A stretch of DNA of 64,000 nt from Chryseobacterium sp. Tr-659. Its GTDB lineage: Bacteria > Bacteroidota > Bacteroidia > Flavobacteriales > Weeksellaceae. Below are positions 34,603 through 44,224 of this stretch, one piece after another; the first letter of the stretch is position 1; each line of letters opens with the position of its first letter. The position numbers and the translations under genes are program-made. Where the stretch lies: positions 248,001 through 312,000 of the forward strand of contig NZ_VWWP01000003.1 of assembly GCF_011752975.1 (NCBI RefSeq). The letters run 5' to 3'. The notes below the pieces were generated by a model. The model saw only the letters and a program-made list of their open reading frames with translations. It searched no databases and had not been told where the DNA came from.

Positions 34603-36015
34603 TTACTCAATTCTGATATTATCAATCTGAACATCATAAACTCCTCCGGTACCTGTCTTGATAGCAAACATATCTTTTCCAGCAGTTACGTTGATGTCTG
34701 TAATACCTGTAAGAGTAAGTTCAACCAATCTCCATTGTCCATTAGTATTGATGGATCCAGTGTAAGAGTTAGCACTTTCTACTCCTAAAGTAGCACCGGT
34801 ACTGAATGTTCCTAAATTAAATACATAGAAACCTCCTCCTGCTTTATATACGTTGAAAGAAAGTGATTTCCCTGTTGCAGAACCTTTGATATACATAGTG
34901 ATTCTCTTTGGAACAGCAGGTATTCCTGTAGCAGCAACTGATGTAAATACATAATCGTTTGCAGTAGGAGTTCCTTTTAACTGAAGAGAGTTTGTATTGT
35001 TATATCCAAGACCAACACCTTGAGTTGCATAAGGTTTAAGTCCGAAACTGTTCACACTTGATAAGAAAGTAGCCCAGTTTTCAAAATCAGATCCTGCGAA
35101 AAGATTTACTGCACTTGCAGACGGAGCATCTGGCTCTCCAGGGTTAAATCTGTCATTAGGGAAGTTCATATCATTAAGATCTCTGATATAAGCCTGTTCT
35201 GTAAAAGTAGGAGTTGTTGGGTTACTTGGACTTGTATAACGGCTTAAAAGAAGAACGATATCACCACTCTTTGCATATTTAGGAGAGATTGGAGACTTCG
35301 CGAATGTTGCGTAGTTACTGAAACGAAGATCTAATCTTGCTGCTTTTTTATCTACGATATAACGATCACCTGTTCCTGTATCATCAGCGAAGTTCTTTGT
35401 TAATTCCGGATCTTCAAACTGAACATTTTTAATTTTTACAAGCTGGTTGATGTGAGCTCCGTTTTTAAGAGCATCAGCAATAGAGTTAAATTCTAATGGC
35501 TTGATTGCAGCTACAACAGGTTTCTGTCCGTCACAAACTCTTGCGATGTAGTTTGATACTTTATTTGGATTGATTCTTCCCACAGAATAATTAGGGTCAA
35601 AAGAACCTACTTTAATATTTCCGTTAGAAGCCTGAACGATAAGTCCTTTTAAGTTGATTCTAACTAAAGCTCCTGTTGGGAAATCAAGATACTGGTTTCC
35701 ACCGTCAATATCAATTTCAATACCTTGTGTTGGGTTTTCAGGCTTATCCTGAAGGAACATCATTTTGTAAATGTTTCCGGATTCATCGCTTGAAGTAACA
35801 TAAGCATCTACGATGAAATCATCTTTAATGATATCAGCTTCAGTAGGCTTTGGCTTTGCAATAGTTGCAAGTTCTGACAGCTGATGGTTTGCCGCAGCAA
35901 ATTTGTTGGTACATTTGATTTCCGGCACATCATAATCATCAGTTTTTACACAAGACGAAATCGACAGCATGGAAATGGCACTAAAAATGGCCGCTTTAAA
36001 ATATATATTTTTCAT
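34603..36015 (-). CDS. DUF5689 domain surface lipoprotein
   Basis: The start used is ATG 36015 (470 residues); a TTG three codons upstream also reads in frame. A signal peptide ends at the lipobox SISSC (cysteine at about residue 22). Residues ~40-270 match the DUF5689 domain: DDFIVDAYVTSSDESGN, GIEIDIDG, VRINLKGL and VKIKNVQF. The C-terminal ~160 residues look like a carbohydrate-binding-like or choice-of-anchor jelly roll (NLFAGSDFENW, GTGGVYDVQIDNIRIE). It starts 25 bases downstream of the TonB receptor gene, so the two form a unit. Such lipoproteins probably assist the receptor at the surface, in the manner of SusD, but this is inferred. Confidence 0.85.
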   Translation of the reverse strand: MKNIYFKAAIFSAISMLSISSCVKTDDYDVPEIKCTNKFAAANHQLSELATIAKPKPTEADIIKDDFIVDAYVTSSDESGNIYKMMFLQDKPENPTQGIEIDIDGGNQYLDFPTGALVRINLKGLIVQASNGNIKVGSFDPNYSVGRINPNKVSNYIARVCDGQKPVVAAIKPLEFNSIADALKNGAHINQLVKIKNVQFEDPELTKNFADDTGTGDRYIVDKKAARLDLRFSNYATFAKSPISPKYAKSGDIVLLLSRYTSPSNPTTPTFTEQAYIRDLNDMNFPNDRFNPGEPDAPSASAVNLFAGSDFENWATFLSSVNSFGLKPYATQGVGLGYNNTNSLQLKGTPTANDYVFTSVAATGIPAVPKRITMYIKGSATGKSLSFNVYKAGGGFYVFNLGTFSTGATLGVESANSYTGSINTNGQWRLVELTLTGITDINVTAGKDMFAIKTGTGGVYDVQIDNIRIE

Positions 36016-36040
36016 TGTTTTCAATTTTTAAATTTATTTT

Positions 36041-38920
36041 TTAGAATCTGAATTGAAGGTTAACAAAATAAGATCTACCCTGGTTATACCAATACTTAGG
36101 AGCGAATACCATGTTTCCGCTGTCATAATCATTAGCATAGTCAGTATAGTTAACGTTTCTTGTCTGTTCGAATCCACCGGTAATATAATTTCTGTTATTA
36201 AGAATATTATTTACAGATGCAGACACCAATACATAATATTTACCAATCATCCATGACTTCCCTGCGTTCACATTGAAGAAGAATGCTGCTGGTAATCTTG
36301 TAGGGGTAAGAACTCTTGCTAATTCTTCCTCGCTTACATTATCATAAGGTACTCCAGGTGTATTAGGGTTTGTATAGAATCTTGCTGTTCTGGTTACTGG
36401 AGACGGATCTAGGAAAGAGTGTCCGAAGTAGTTCCATGTAGCACCTACCCACCAGTATTTAGGACTGCTATATCTAAGACCTAAAGTATATGCCTCCTGT
36501 GGAGTTCCACCTTGTCTGTAGTTTTTAAGAGTAGCTTCTCCCATGTTCGTGTAAGATCTGGAAACAAGATTTCCGTTTCCGTCAAGCTCTCTGAAAGTTC
36601 CCACTGCATCAGATGCGAAATACACGGTAGGATTATTCGTATAGGTATACTGTCCTAAGCTTAATAATCCGCTGGCAGTTAATGTAGGAGTAATTTTCAC
36701 CTGAGCCCCAAGCTCGATTCCCATATTTCTCTTGTTAGCACCAGCCAATACCTGTGTAATGAAAGCACCATCCTGAACAGGAGCCTGATCACCACTTTCA
36801 GTAAGTGTAGTCAGCTTAATTCCCTGCGCAAAATATCTTTGTACGCTGGTTTCATTTTGAGTGTTAACAAGATATCCTGTTAATCTTACTTTAACAATCG
36901 GAGTAGAAATCACATAGCTTAAATCGTTGGCATCAACTACAACATTCTTGATTCCCGGAGTGGCAACACCACTTACTCTTGTATTGAAATAAATATCATT
37001 CAGGAAAGGAGATTGTGAGAAATAAGCTCCGTTATATACAAAGAAGTTTCTACCATTGATTCTGTAAGTAACCTGACCTTTTACCCCTACGTTCCAGAAG
37101 TTTTTATCTTCTCCTTTTCCGTAAGATGATTCATACAGATAATGTTTGAATAAACCTTCTCTGCTATTAGTTGTATAACCGAATAATCCGGAAACAAACA
37201 CATCAAATTTCCCTGTAGAAAACTTGAATGCAGGGTTTACTTTTACTTCCTGTCTTCTGAAAATATAATCGTACCCGATCTTATCTCCTTTTCTTTTAGC
37301 TACATCAGCATCGCTTTCTAAGGTATTAAATTTACCCCACACGCTTCCACCATTAGTATTGTATGCAAACGGGTCCATATTCAGTGCAAAATCAGCACCT
37401 AATAAATCGTTTACTTCTCTATACTGCTCAGATCTGTAGTTCTGGTATGATAAATTTAAAATAAAACGGGATGTATCATTAAAGTTATAAGTATAGTGTG
37501 TAGATACATTCCATACTTTATCATCTTTTACATCATCCACAAGATAGTAAGCTGCTCTTCTTCCGCCAAATTCTGGTCTGTAAAGGTTATCACTTCTGTT
37601 GGCATTATAAAGATTATCCCAGTTGATCTGTGTATGAGATTCATCATTATTAGTCCACCAATCTCTTGTAATATCAATATTCGCTGCTTGTTCCGGTGCC
37701 GGATTTTTATAGTTTAACCAATAGCTTGGTAAATTTCGGTAGTAAGTAGGCGATGGGTTGTTTGCTCTGTACCAATCCAATCTTGAGCTGTACTCTTTTC
37801 CGAACTGGTAAGAAACGGATGTCCATAATTGGGAGTTTTTATTGATTTTCCAAAAATCCTGTAATTGAAGTATAGGCTGGAAACCTCTTTTTACCCTTTC
37901 ATTTCTTTTTTCTCCGCCTTGCCATCCCCAATAAGAGTTGTAGTGAACTCCTCTGAAGTCATATACTTCCTGAGTACTTGGGCTGGAAGAGCTTCTCTCA
38001 TATTTAGAACCGATCGCGTTGAATGTCATCGTATGGCTGTCGCTGAATTTCTTCTCAACACCGATGTATCCGCTGTATGCATCATAAGCAGTTCCATCCT
38101 GTATACCTTCCTGTGCCCATCTTCTTGCGATCATTCCTGTAAATGCCCATCCGTTTTTATTCATTCCGGAAGAGAATCTGTAAGATAATCTGTTTCTGTA
38201 GTTTCTGTTGGTTAGTGAGTAGGTCAGCTGGCTGCCTTTTCTGTACTCGCTGGCTTTTGTATTCTTATAAAATACACCTGTAGTTCCTCCGAAAGCATAT
38301 TCGGAAGGTGCATGATTGGCAGCAATTTCCGGGTAACGGGTAATTTCATTCAAGCCTCCCCATGTACTGAAGTCAACGTCTCCGTTATCTGCTCCAGCCA
38401 TAGAAATACCGTTTATCATGTTTTCTCCGGTTCTGCTGTCGATTCCTCTTGGACGGAACCAGTATGGTCCTAAATCAAAACTAGCAATTCTGTTGAATAC
38501 ATCCTGAGAAGATTGTAGCAATCCTACGGTAGCAGTTTGCTGTGCTCCGCCGCTGTCGCTTTCTCCAGAATCTTCTACGATAGCCAAACCCTGATCTGCA
38601 CCGTTCAATGCAGAATAAAGAGTGATTACTCCAAGATCTTTTCTTTTCTCATTACTAGTTACGTCAAATTCAAGAATTTTAGTTTCAAAATTTGATTTTG
38701 TAACCATAATCTGATAATGTCCCGGCATCAGATCAGTAAACTGGAAGTAACCGATTTTGTCTGCCTTTGCATCATTTCCTGCTCCTTTTAAATCTACATT
38801 TGCTTGCTCAACAGGCTTACCATCCGCATCCTTAAGATACGCAAACACTGTTGTCTGCGCATAATAATATGACGCAGGCAGCAAAGTAAATAAAGAGATT
38901 AATGATAGTTTTTTAATCAT
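36041..38920 (-). CDS. TonB-dependent receptor with N-terminal carboxypeptidase-regulatory-like domain
   Basis: The 959-residue protein has a signal peptide ending YYAQ and a carboxypeptidase-D regulatory-like (Ig) domain at about 24-105 (ADGKPVEQANVDLKG, GYFQFTDLMPGHYQIMV). A plug domain follows (about 120-240; FNRIASFDLGPYWFRPRGID, GENMINGISM, SEYAFGGTTGVFY) and then a large beta-barrel ending in an aromatic residue (YFVNLQFRF). It is the first gene of a two-gene unit with the DUF5689 lipoprotein. It is divergent from a secreted endonuclease/phosphatase-fold enzyme, which suggests import of a product that the enzyme releases. The ligand is unknown. Confidence 0.92.
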   Translation of the reverse strand: MIKKLSLISLFTLLPASYYYAQTTVFAYLKDADGKPVEQANVDLKGAGNDAKADKIGYFQFTDLMPGHYQIMVTKSNFETKILEFDVTSNEKRKDLGVITLYSALNGADQGLAIVEDSGESDSGGAQQTATVGLLQSSQDVFNRIASFDLGPYWFRPRGIDSRTGENMINGISMAGADNGDVDFSTWGGLNEITRYPEIAANHAPSEYAFGGTTGVFYKNTKASEYRKGSQLTYSLTNRNYRNRLSYRFSSGMNKNGWAFTGMIARRWAQEGIQDGTAYDAYSGYIGVEKKFSDSHTMTFNAIGSKYERSSSSPSTQEVYDFRGVHYNSYWGWQGGEKRNERVKRGFQPILQLQDFWKINKNSQLWTSVSYQFGKEYSSRLDWYRANNPSPTYYRNLPSYWLNYKNPAPEQAANIDITRDWWTNNDESHTQINWDNLYNANRSDNLYRPEFGGRRAAYYLVDDVKDDKVWNVSTHYTYNFNDTSRFILNLSYQNYRSEQYREVNDLLGADFALNMDPFAYNTNGGSVWGKFNTLESDADVAKRKGDKIGYDYIFRRQEVKVNPAFKFSTGKFDVFVSGLFGYTTNSREGLFKHYLYESSYGKGEDKNFWNVGVKGQVTYRINGRNFFVYNGAYFSQSPFLNDIYFNTRVSGVATPGIKNVVVDANDLSYVISTPIVKVRLTGYLVNTQNETSVQRYFAQGIKLTTLTESGDQAPVQDGAFITQVLAGANKRNMGIELGAQVKITPTLTASGLLSLGQYTYTNNPTVYFASDAVGTFRELDGNGNLVSRSYTNMGEATLKNYRQGGTPQEAYTLGLRYSSPKYWWVGATWNYFGHSFLDPSPVTRTARFYTNPNTPGVPYDNVSEEELARVLTPTRLPAAFFFNVNAGKSWMIGKYYVLVSASVNNILNNRNYITGGFEQTRNVNYTDYANDYDSGNMVFAPKYWYNQGRSYFVNLQFRF

Positions 38921-39130
38921 GAGTATATTTATTTTTTTAAATACTTTTCTTGTTAATTTTCAACAGTTTAAAAGTTGGGGGCACAAATTTAGTCAAATTT
39001 TATAATTCACAACTTTTTTAACATTATTTTTTCTTAACATTGCAAACTTTTAAGAATGATTATATAACAAACAATCAAATTACCTTAATTAAATTTACAA
39101 ATATTTAAAATGCAGTGAATTAAAAAAAGG

Positions 39131-39138
39131 TAAATTTG
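39131..39138 (+). promoter_or_regulatory. Putative -7 promoter box of the EEP-family gene
   Basis: TAAATTTG matches TAnnTTTG, 34 bases upstream of ATG 39173, inside the 252-base divergent intergenic region. Confidence 0.5.
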
Positions 39139-39172
39139 CAAATTAAATAATATTAATAATAACTCTAAGAGG

Positions 39173-40363
39173 ATGAAGAGATTTTTGAGTCTGTTTGCCA
39201 TCGTTTTTTCGGTAATGGCATTCTCACAACAACAAGGAAAACTGAGAAAAGTTGCCACAATAGGTTTTTTAAATGTAGAAAACCTTTGGGACACGATTCG
39301 CTCAGCAGATTATATTGACGGAACTAAGGATATTAAGAATCCTGCTTTCCACAGAAGTATTCCGTTGGATTCTATCAAGTTTCTGGAAGCGGAAAAATAT
39401 GACGGGCCATGGAGTGACGGAGCTTTAATCGGAAAAAAAGTGGTAAGAGAGCAGAGTGGTTCTGAAGAATTCACCCCAAAAAGTCCTAAAAACTACGGAA
39501 CTAAGATCTACAAAGCAAAACTTGCCAACGAAGCAAAAGTAATTTCTGAGTTGGGTGCACAGTATACAAAGACAGCACCTGCAGTGGTAGGGTTGATCGA
39601 GGTGGAAAACAGACAGGTAATTCAGGATCTTATTAATGAGCCTGCTCTTAAGAAATATGATTACGGAATCATTCACTACAATTCTTATGATTACAGAGGA
39701 ATTGATGTCGCACTGATTTATCAGAAAAGAAGATTTACCCCAACCAATTCATTGAAAAAAGAACTTAAGATTTTCGGTGATAATGGAAAAAGAGAATACA
39801 CGAGAGACATTCTGGTAGTAACCGGATTTTTAGATAATGAAAAAGTAGCATTTTTTATGAACCACTGGCCTTCAAGAAGAGGTGGTGAAGCCATTTCCTT
39901 ACCTAAAAGAAATGCTGCTGCTGCTTTACTGAAACAACAAATGGACAGTGTAAGAGCTGCAGATCCTTCAACAAAACTTTTTGCAATGGGTGACTTTAAC
40001 GATGATCCTGTGAGCTCAAGTTTAAAAAATTATCTTAAAGCTCAGGCAAGCCCTAAAGATTTAAGTGAACAAACTCCTTATCTTAACCTGATGTATCCTT
40101 TATACAAAAAAGGAGTAGCATCTCTTGCTTATCAGGATGCTCCTAACTTATTTGACCAGATTATTGTTTCTAAAAACTTAATTTCAGATCAGGTAACTAA
40201 AGAATATTCTGTATACAAAACTGAAATTTACGCACCAGCTTATCTCGTAAATAAAGAAGGAAATTATAAAGGCTACCCGTTCAGATCCTGGAATGGAGAC
40301 CAATTTACAGGCGGCTACAGTGACCACTTCCCGGCATTTGTAGTTCTCCAGAAAGAACCATAA
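39173..40363 (+). CDS. Secreted endonuclease/exonuclease/phosphatase (EEP) family protein
   Basis: The 396-residue protein has a signal peptide (cut after AFS) and an EEP (DNase I-like) fold. Motifs in order: FLNVENLWDT near residue 35, VVGLIEVENRQV with the metal-binding glutamate, IDVALIYQKRRF, FFMNHWPSRRGGE, FAMGDFNDDPVSSS and GGYSDHFPAFV with the catalytic Asp-His pair at the C-terminus. These are the metal-dependent phosphodiesterase motifs of extracellular nucleases and phosphatases. The substrate could be DNA, RNA, a phospholipid or a sugar phosphate. The divergent TonB receptor and DUF5689 lipoprotein suggest a phosphate- or nucleotide-scavenging unit. Confidence 0.9.
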   Translation: MKRFLSLFAIVFSVMAFSQQQGKLRKVATIGFLNVENLWDTIRSADYIDGTKDIKNPAFHRSIPLDSIKFLEAEKYDGPWSDGALIGKKVVREQSGSEEFTPKSPKNYGTKIYKAKLANEAKVISELGAQYTKTAPAVVGLIEVENRQVIQDLINEPALKKYDYGIIHYNSYDYRGIDVALIYQKRRFTPTNSLKKELKIFGDNGKREYTRDILVVTGFLDNEKVAFFMNHWPSRRGGEAISLPKRNAAAALLKQQMDSVRAADPSTKLFAMGDFNDDPVSSSLKNYLKAQASPKDLSEQTPYLNLMYPLYKKGVASLAYQDAPNLFDQIIVSKNLISDQVTKEYSVYKTEIYAPAYLVNKEGNYKGYPFRSWNGDQFTGGYSDHFPAFVVLQKEP

Positions 40364-40371
40364 AAAAGTTA

Positions 40372-40398
40372 GGCACTCTTATTGGAGTGCTTTTTTTA
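40372..40398 (+). terminator. Rho-independent terminator
   Basis: GCACTC / GGAGTGC stem with a run of seven Ts, just after the EEP gene and 16 bases before the next ATG. Confidence 0.85.
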
Positions 40399-40414
40399 TG
40401 TAAATACCAGAATT

Positions 40415-40834
40415 ATGAAAAATTTTGTTTTAATAGTATTGGTTGCCTTACTACCTTTCAGTTGTTTTTCTCAGGATACCACAAAGAAAGATAAAGAGCA
40501 GCATGAGATGAAACCATCTAAAAATGAAGATGGAGAATGGGACCTTACAGTAATTGATACCCAGTTCGATTACTTTCTAAGCGCCGTTGCTAAACCTATA
40601 AGCCAGTATTCCGAATCTTATCTGAAGACAAAGAATACTTTTCTGGTGAATGAATGGAACAGCTATTACAATTCCGGAAGGTATCGAAATATTATTGAAT
40701 CCGGGATAGATTATGATCCTAAGGAAAATTATGGGATCAAGTTTGAATACAAGCTATATCAGGTATTTGTTTATGTAAACTGGAAATACAACCTACGGCT
40801 GAACGGATTAACCGGAAGCGACGCCATAAGATAA
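40415..40834 (+). CDS. DUF6146 family exported protein
   Basis: From ATG 40415 the product is 139 residues; the longer frame from 40382 runs through the terminator T-tract and is rejected. A signal peptide (KNFVLIVLVALLPFSCFSQ) is followed by a charged linker and a conserved domain with FDYFLSAVAKPISQYSESYLK, NTFLVNEWN, and IDYDPKENYGIKFEYKLYQVF. This matches the DUF6146 pattern of flavobacterial proteins. A cysteine in the signal region (FSCFSQ) makes a lipoprotein possible, but cleavage after FSQ looks more likely. Function unknown. Confidence 0.75.
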   Translation: MKNFVLIVLVALLPFSCFSQDTTKKDKEQHEMKPSKNEDGEWDLTVIDTQFDYFLSAVAKPISQYSESYLKTKNTFLVNEWNSYYNSGRYRNIIESGIDYDPKENYGIKFEYKLYQVFVYVNWKYNLRLNGLTGSDAIR

Positions 40835-40854
40835 TTACAGATTTCAATCAATAA

Positions 40855-40884
40855 AAAAGGTTCAGAATAATTCTGAACCTTTTC
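40855..40884. terminator. Bidirectional terminator between convergent genes
   Basis: AAAAGGTTCAGAAT pairs with ATTCTGAACCTTTT. The AT ends on both sides give a T tract in either direction, serving the DUF6146 gene and the minus-strand sod gene. Confidence 0.85.
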
Positions 40885-40904
40885 ATTTTTATAATAGCTG
40901 AAAA

Positions 40905-41501
40905 TTATTTGTTGAATAATTCCTCTACTTTATCCCAGTTTACTACATCGAAGAATGCAGAAACATAATCAGGTCTTCTGTTTTGATAGTTCAAATAATA
41001 AGCGTGCTCCCAAACATCTAATCCTAAAACCGGAGTTCCTTTAACGTCTGCTACAGGCATTAACGGGTTGTCCTGGTTTGGAGTAGAAGAAACAGAAACA
41101 GAACCGTCAGCATTTTTTACCAACCAAGCCCATCCTGAACCGAATCTTGTTTTAGCAGCATCAGAAAAATCTGTTTTAAATTTTTCAAGCCCACCATAGT
41201 TTTCGATAGCAGCTTTTACGTTTCCTACAGGCTCTTTGCTGCCTCCAGGAGTTAAAATTTCCCAGAATAAAGAGTGGTTAAAGTGGCCTCCTCCGTTATT
41301 TCTTACTGCTGGTTTATCAGTTCCTGTCTGGCAGATCTCTTCAATAGTTTTTCCTGCTAGATCAGTTCCTTCAATTGCTTTATTTAAATTGTCAATGTAT
41401 GCCTGGTGGTGTTTTGTATGGTGGATTTCCATAGTTCTTGCATCAATAGTTGGCTCTAATGCATCATATGCATATCCTAATTTTGGTAATTCAAATGACA
41501 T
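40905..41501 (-). CDS. sodA: Superoxide dismutase, Mn-type of the Fe/Mn family
   Basis: The 198-residue enzyme converts superoxide to hydrogen peroxide and oxygen. The four metal ligands are seen as His27 (MEIHHTKHH), His76 ([11 protein letters not shown]), Asp162 and His166 ([13 protein letters not shown]). The outer-sphere glutamine sits in the late position ([10 protein letters not shown], Gln143), and glycine is found at the position where iron enzymes have their glutamine. That combination is typical of Mn-type, or cambialistic, enzymes. There is no signal peptide, so it should act in the cytoplasm. It is monocistronic. Confidence 0.95.
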   Translation of the reverse strand: MSFELPKLGYAYDALEPTIDARTMEIHHTKHHQAYIDNLNKAIEGTDLAGKTIEEICQTGTDKPAVRNNGGGHFNHSLFWEILTPGGSKEPVGNVKAAIENYGGLEKFKTDFSDAAKTRFGSGWAWLVKNADGSVSVSSTPNQDNPLMPVADVKGTPVLGLDVWEHAYYLNYQNRRPDYVSAFFDVVNWDKVEELFNK

Positions 41502-41645
41502 AATCTTTATTTTTAATGTTATAACCCAAAATTAGCCAATATTTAAGGTATTATCAAAGATTGGGGATTACTTTAATAAATCTTTAACATTGATATATTG
41601 ATTTAGAATGAATTAAATTTCAAAAACTTATCCACAGAATAACAA

Positions 41646-41673
41646 AAAGCACGAACCCGAGGGCCCGTGCTTT
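41646..41673 (-). terminator. Rho-independent terminator of rho
   Basis: AAAGCACG / CGTGCTTT stem, followed on the minus strand by a T run, 25 bases after the rho stop. Confidence 0.85.
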
Positions 41674-41697
41674 CTATTTAACAACAATTAAATTAAT

Positions 41698-43515
41698 TTA
41701 TTTATTCATAGACATCAGGAACTCTTCATTGTTCAGGGTTCCTTTGATGTTTTTATCAACAAATTCCATAGCTTCTACGGGATTCATTTCAGAAAGATAT
41801 TTTCTAAGAATCCACATTCTTTGTGAAGTTACTTCATCAAGAAGAAGATCGTCTCTACGGGTACTTGAAGATACCAGATCAATAGCAGGATAAATTCTTC
41901 TGTTGGCAATTTTTCTGTCCAGTTGAAGTTCCATGTTACCTGTACCTTTGAATTCTTCAAAAATTACTTCATCCATTTTAGAACCTGTATCAATAAGTGC
42001 AGTTGCAATAATGGTTAAAGATCCTCCACCTTCAATTTTTCTTGCAGCTCCGAAGAATCTTTTCGGCTTGTGTAATGCATTCGCATCCACCCCACCAGAA
42101 AGTACTTTTCCTGATGCAGGAGTAACAGTGTTGTATGCTCTTGCCAATCTTGTGATGGAATCTAGCAAAATCACTACGTCATGCCCACATTCAACCATTC
42201 TCTGAGCTTTCGCAAGAACCAGGTTAGCTACTTTTACGTGCTTTTCAGCTGCTTCATCAAATGTAGAAGCAATCACTTCTGCATTTACACTTCTTTCCAT
42301 ATCGGTAACCTCTTCCGGACGTTCGTCTATAAGAAGAACCATCATATATACTTCCGGATGATTTGCTGCAATAGAATTCGCAATGTCTTTAAGCAACATT
42401 GTTTTACCCGTTTTAGGCTGGGCAACAATCATTGCTCTCTGCCCTTTCCCGATAGGTGCAAATAAATCTACAATTCTTGTGGAAACTGTGGAACCGCTTC
42501 CTGCCAGATTGAATTTCTCCTCAGGGAAAAGCGGCGTAAGATATTCAAAAGCCACACGGTCTTTGATAAATGCTAAATCTCGTCCGTTAACTTCTGTAGG
42601 TCTTAATAATGAAAAATATTTTTCTCCTTCTTTTGGAAGCCTTACAATTCCTTTAACTGTATCTCCGGTTTTCAAACCGAAATTTCTAATCTGTGCTGTA
42701 GAAACATATACATCATCAGGAGAAGAGATATAGCTGAAATCTGAGGAACGTAAAAATCCGTAGTTGTCAGGTAAGATTTCCAGAACACCTTCAATGCTTA
42801 CCATTCCATCGAAATTAAATTCTTTTTTATGGTCTTGCTGTTCCTCTGCCTTTTCAGAATGTCTGTTCTGATTTTGGTTTTGGTTCTGATGCTGGTGTTG
42901 GTTTTTATGTTGGTTTCCACCGTTCTGTGGATGGTTATTATGTCCTTTTTGAGGTCTGTTAGCCTGTGGTTGCTGAGGAGTATTAGGCTTTTCTTCTGCC
43001 TGAGCAGGCTCTGGGGAATCTGTGTTTTTAGGAGCTTCTGTTTTTTCTTGTACTGCTTCTGTATTTGCTGTATTGGTAGAAACTCTTTTTCTTTTCTTTT
43101 TAGCTTGTGCAGCGGCTGGAGTGTCTTCTGCAACAGCTACCGTTTCAGCTTTTGGCTCTTCCGGTTTTACGTCTTCAGAAACAGGTATCTTCTCTTCTAC
43201 TTTTTCCTCTACTTTGGGTTCTGCCGGAGCTTTTGCATTTGCTTTTGGTTTGGCTGCCGTTGTTTTTTTCGGGGCAGCTTTTTTTACCGGGGCTTTAGCA
43301 GGTTTTTCTGCTGGAGCCTCTTCAGTATTTACACTGGTGGTTTCTGTGGCGTTGAAATAATCTTTTGCAACTTTAGGGTTAGAAGCCTGAAAGTCAAGAA
43401 TAGCAAAGATCTTGTCATTTTCATTGCTGTTTCTTGCAACTTTAACGCCCAAATCTTTTAAGATTTTAGTCAGTTCCGTTACGGATTTTGACCTTAACGT
43501 TTCTATGTTAAACAT
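41698..43515 (-). CDS. rho: Transcription termination factor Rho with a long disordered insertion
   Basis: Rho is the hexameric RNA helicase that ends untranslated transcripts. The 605-residue protein is about 185 residues longer than E. coli Rho. Parts: Rho N-terminal helical domain (1-50); a disordered insertion (about 51-232), first A/K/P/E-rich and then H/N/Q-rich (about 180-220); the cold-shock-like RNA-binding domain (233-310, [20 protein letters not shown]); and the ATPase domain with Walker A QPKTGKT (366-372), [21 protein letters not shown] and the [10 protein letters not shown]-loop region. Such insertions are known in Bacteroidota and some other phyla, and in Bacteroides the insertion has been tied to phase separation. 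DUF4293 is divergent, as often seen in this group. Confidence 0.97.
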   Translation of the reverse strand: MFNIETLRSKSVTELTKILKDLGVKVARNSNENDKIFAILDFQASNPKVAKDYFNATETTSVNTEEAPAEKPAKAPVKKAAPKKTTAAKPKANAKAPAEPKVEEKVEEKIPVSEDVKPEEPKAETVAVAEDTPAAAQAKKKRKRVSTNTANTEAVQEKTEAPKNTDSPEPAQAEEKPNTPQQPQANRPQKGHNNHPQNGGNQHKNQHQHQNQNQNQNRHSEKAEEQQDHKKEFNFDGMVSIEGVLEILPDNYGFLRSSDFSYISSPDDVYVSTAQIRNFGLKTGDTVKGIVRLPKEGEKYFSLLRPTEVNGRDLAFIKDRVAFEYLTPLFPEEKFNLAGSGSTVSTRIVDLFAPIGKGQRAMIVAQPKTGKTMLLKDIANSIAANHPEVYMMVLLIDERPEEVTDMERSVNAEVIASTFDEAAEKHVKVANLVLAKAQRMVECGHDVVILLDSITRLARAYNTVTPASGKVLSGGVDANALHKPKRFFGAARKIEGGGSLTIIATALIDTGSKMDEVIFEEFKGTGNMELQLDRKIANRRIYPAIDLVSSSTRRDDLLLDEVTSQRMWILRKYLSEMNPVEAMEFVDKNIKGTLNNEEFLMSMNK

Positions 43516-43610
43516 ATTTAATGTAAAAATGTAATTAATTGTGAGTAAGAAAAGTAAGTCCGGTGACTTTTGTTTTCAAGTACATTGTATAATGCAAATC
43601 TACACTTATT

Positions 43611-43641
43611 TTTGAATTGTGCAAAATTTATATTATTTTTG
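43611..43641 (+). promoter_or_regulatory. Probable promoter with -33 and -7 elements
   Basis: TTTG at 43611-43614 and TATTTTTG at 43634-43641 are separated by 19 bases, the spacing expected for the Bacteroidota housekeeping sigma factor. The ATG of the DUF4293 gene is 18 bases further on. Confidence 0.65.
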
Positions 43642-43659
43642 CCAAGAATTTAATATTCA

Positions 43660-44049
43660 ATGCTACAGAGAATACAAACTATATGGACTTTATTGGCAGT
43701 TCTGGCTGCCGTTTTCCTGTTTATAACAGGACAGGATGTTGTTATTTCAGACAGTATTCCTTTACTTAATATCGGATGTATAGTACTTGTTATTCTTGGT
43801 GCATTAAGTATTTTCAGTTTTAAAAACAGAAAAAGACAAATTTTGCTGAATACCATCAGCATCATTATAAACGCTTTGTTGATTGGTGTATTGGCGTACT
43901 GGTTACTAAACTTATCCGGAGGAATTCAGTTTCCTGAGAAGGGTATTGAGCCGATTTTCCCATTAATTGCGGTGATATGTCTGCTTATTGCAAACGTGTA
44001 CATCCGCAAAGATGAGAGGCTCGTAAAATCTGTAGACAGACTTCGATAG
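43660..44049 (+). CDS. DUF4293 family membrane protein
   Basis: The 129-residue protein has four predicted membrane helices (about 8-24, 34-52, 62-82, 98-115). It begins LQRIQTIWTLLAV, typical of DUF4293 proteins, and has a short charged cytoplasmic tail (YIRKDERLVKSVDRLR). The family is found next to rho in many Bacteroidota, as here, but its role is unknown. It has the clearest promoter in the window and its own terminator. Confidence 0.85.
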   Translation: MLQRIQTIWTLLAVLAAVFLFITGQDVVISDSIPLLNIGCIVLVILGALSIFSFKNRKRQILLNTISIIINALLIGVLAYWLLNLSGGIQFPEKGIEPIFPLIAVICLLIANVYIRKDERLVKSVDRLR

Positions 44050-44073
44050 CCTTACAACGATTTTTTGAGTGAG

Positions 44074-44102
44074 AACAGCTTCTTTTAAGGAGCTGTTTTT
44101 TT
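44074..44102 (+). terminator. Rho-independent terminator
   Basis: AACAGCT / AGCTGTT stem with a T run, 25 bases after the DUF4293 gene. Confidence 0.85.
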
Positions 44103-44224
44103 GATTATCTACCCTATCCTTTCTATTTGATTCATATAACTCTTATACACCAATTAATTTATGTAACTTCCTGCAACATTTCAACTGAAAATGCGACAGA
44201 TCATATAACTTTTAATAAAAGACA

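Noticed and set aside
42829..43461. Long plus-strand reading frames (up to 210 codons) opposite the rho insertion
   Set aside because: They are antisense to the low-complexity A/K/P/Q-rich part of rho, and their C/F/L/S-rich translations are typical of such mirrors.
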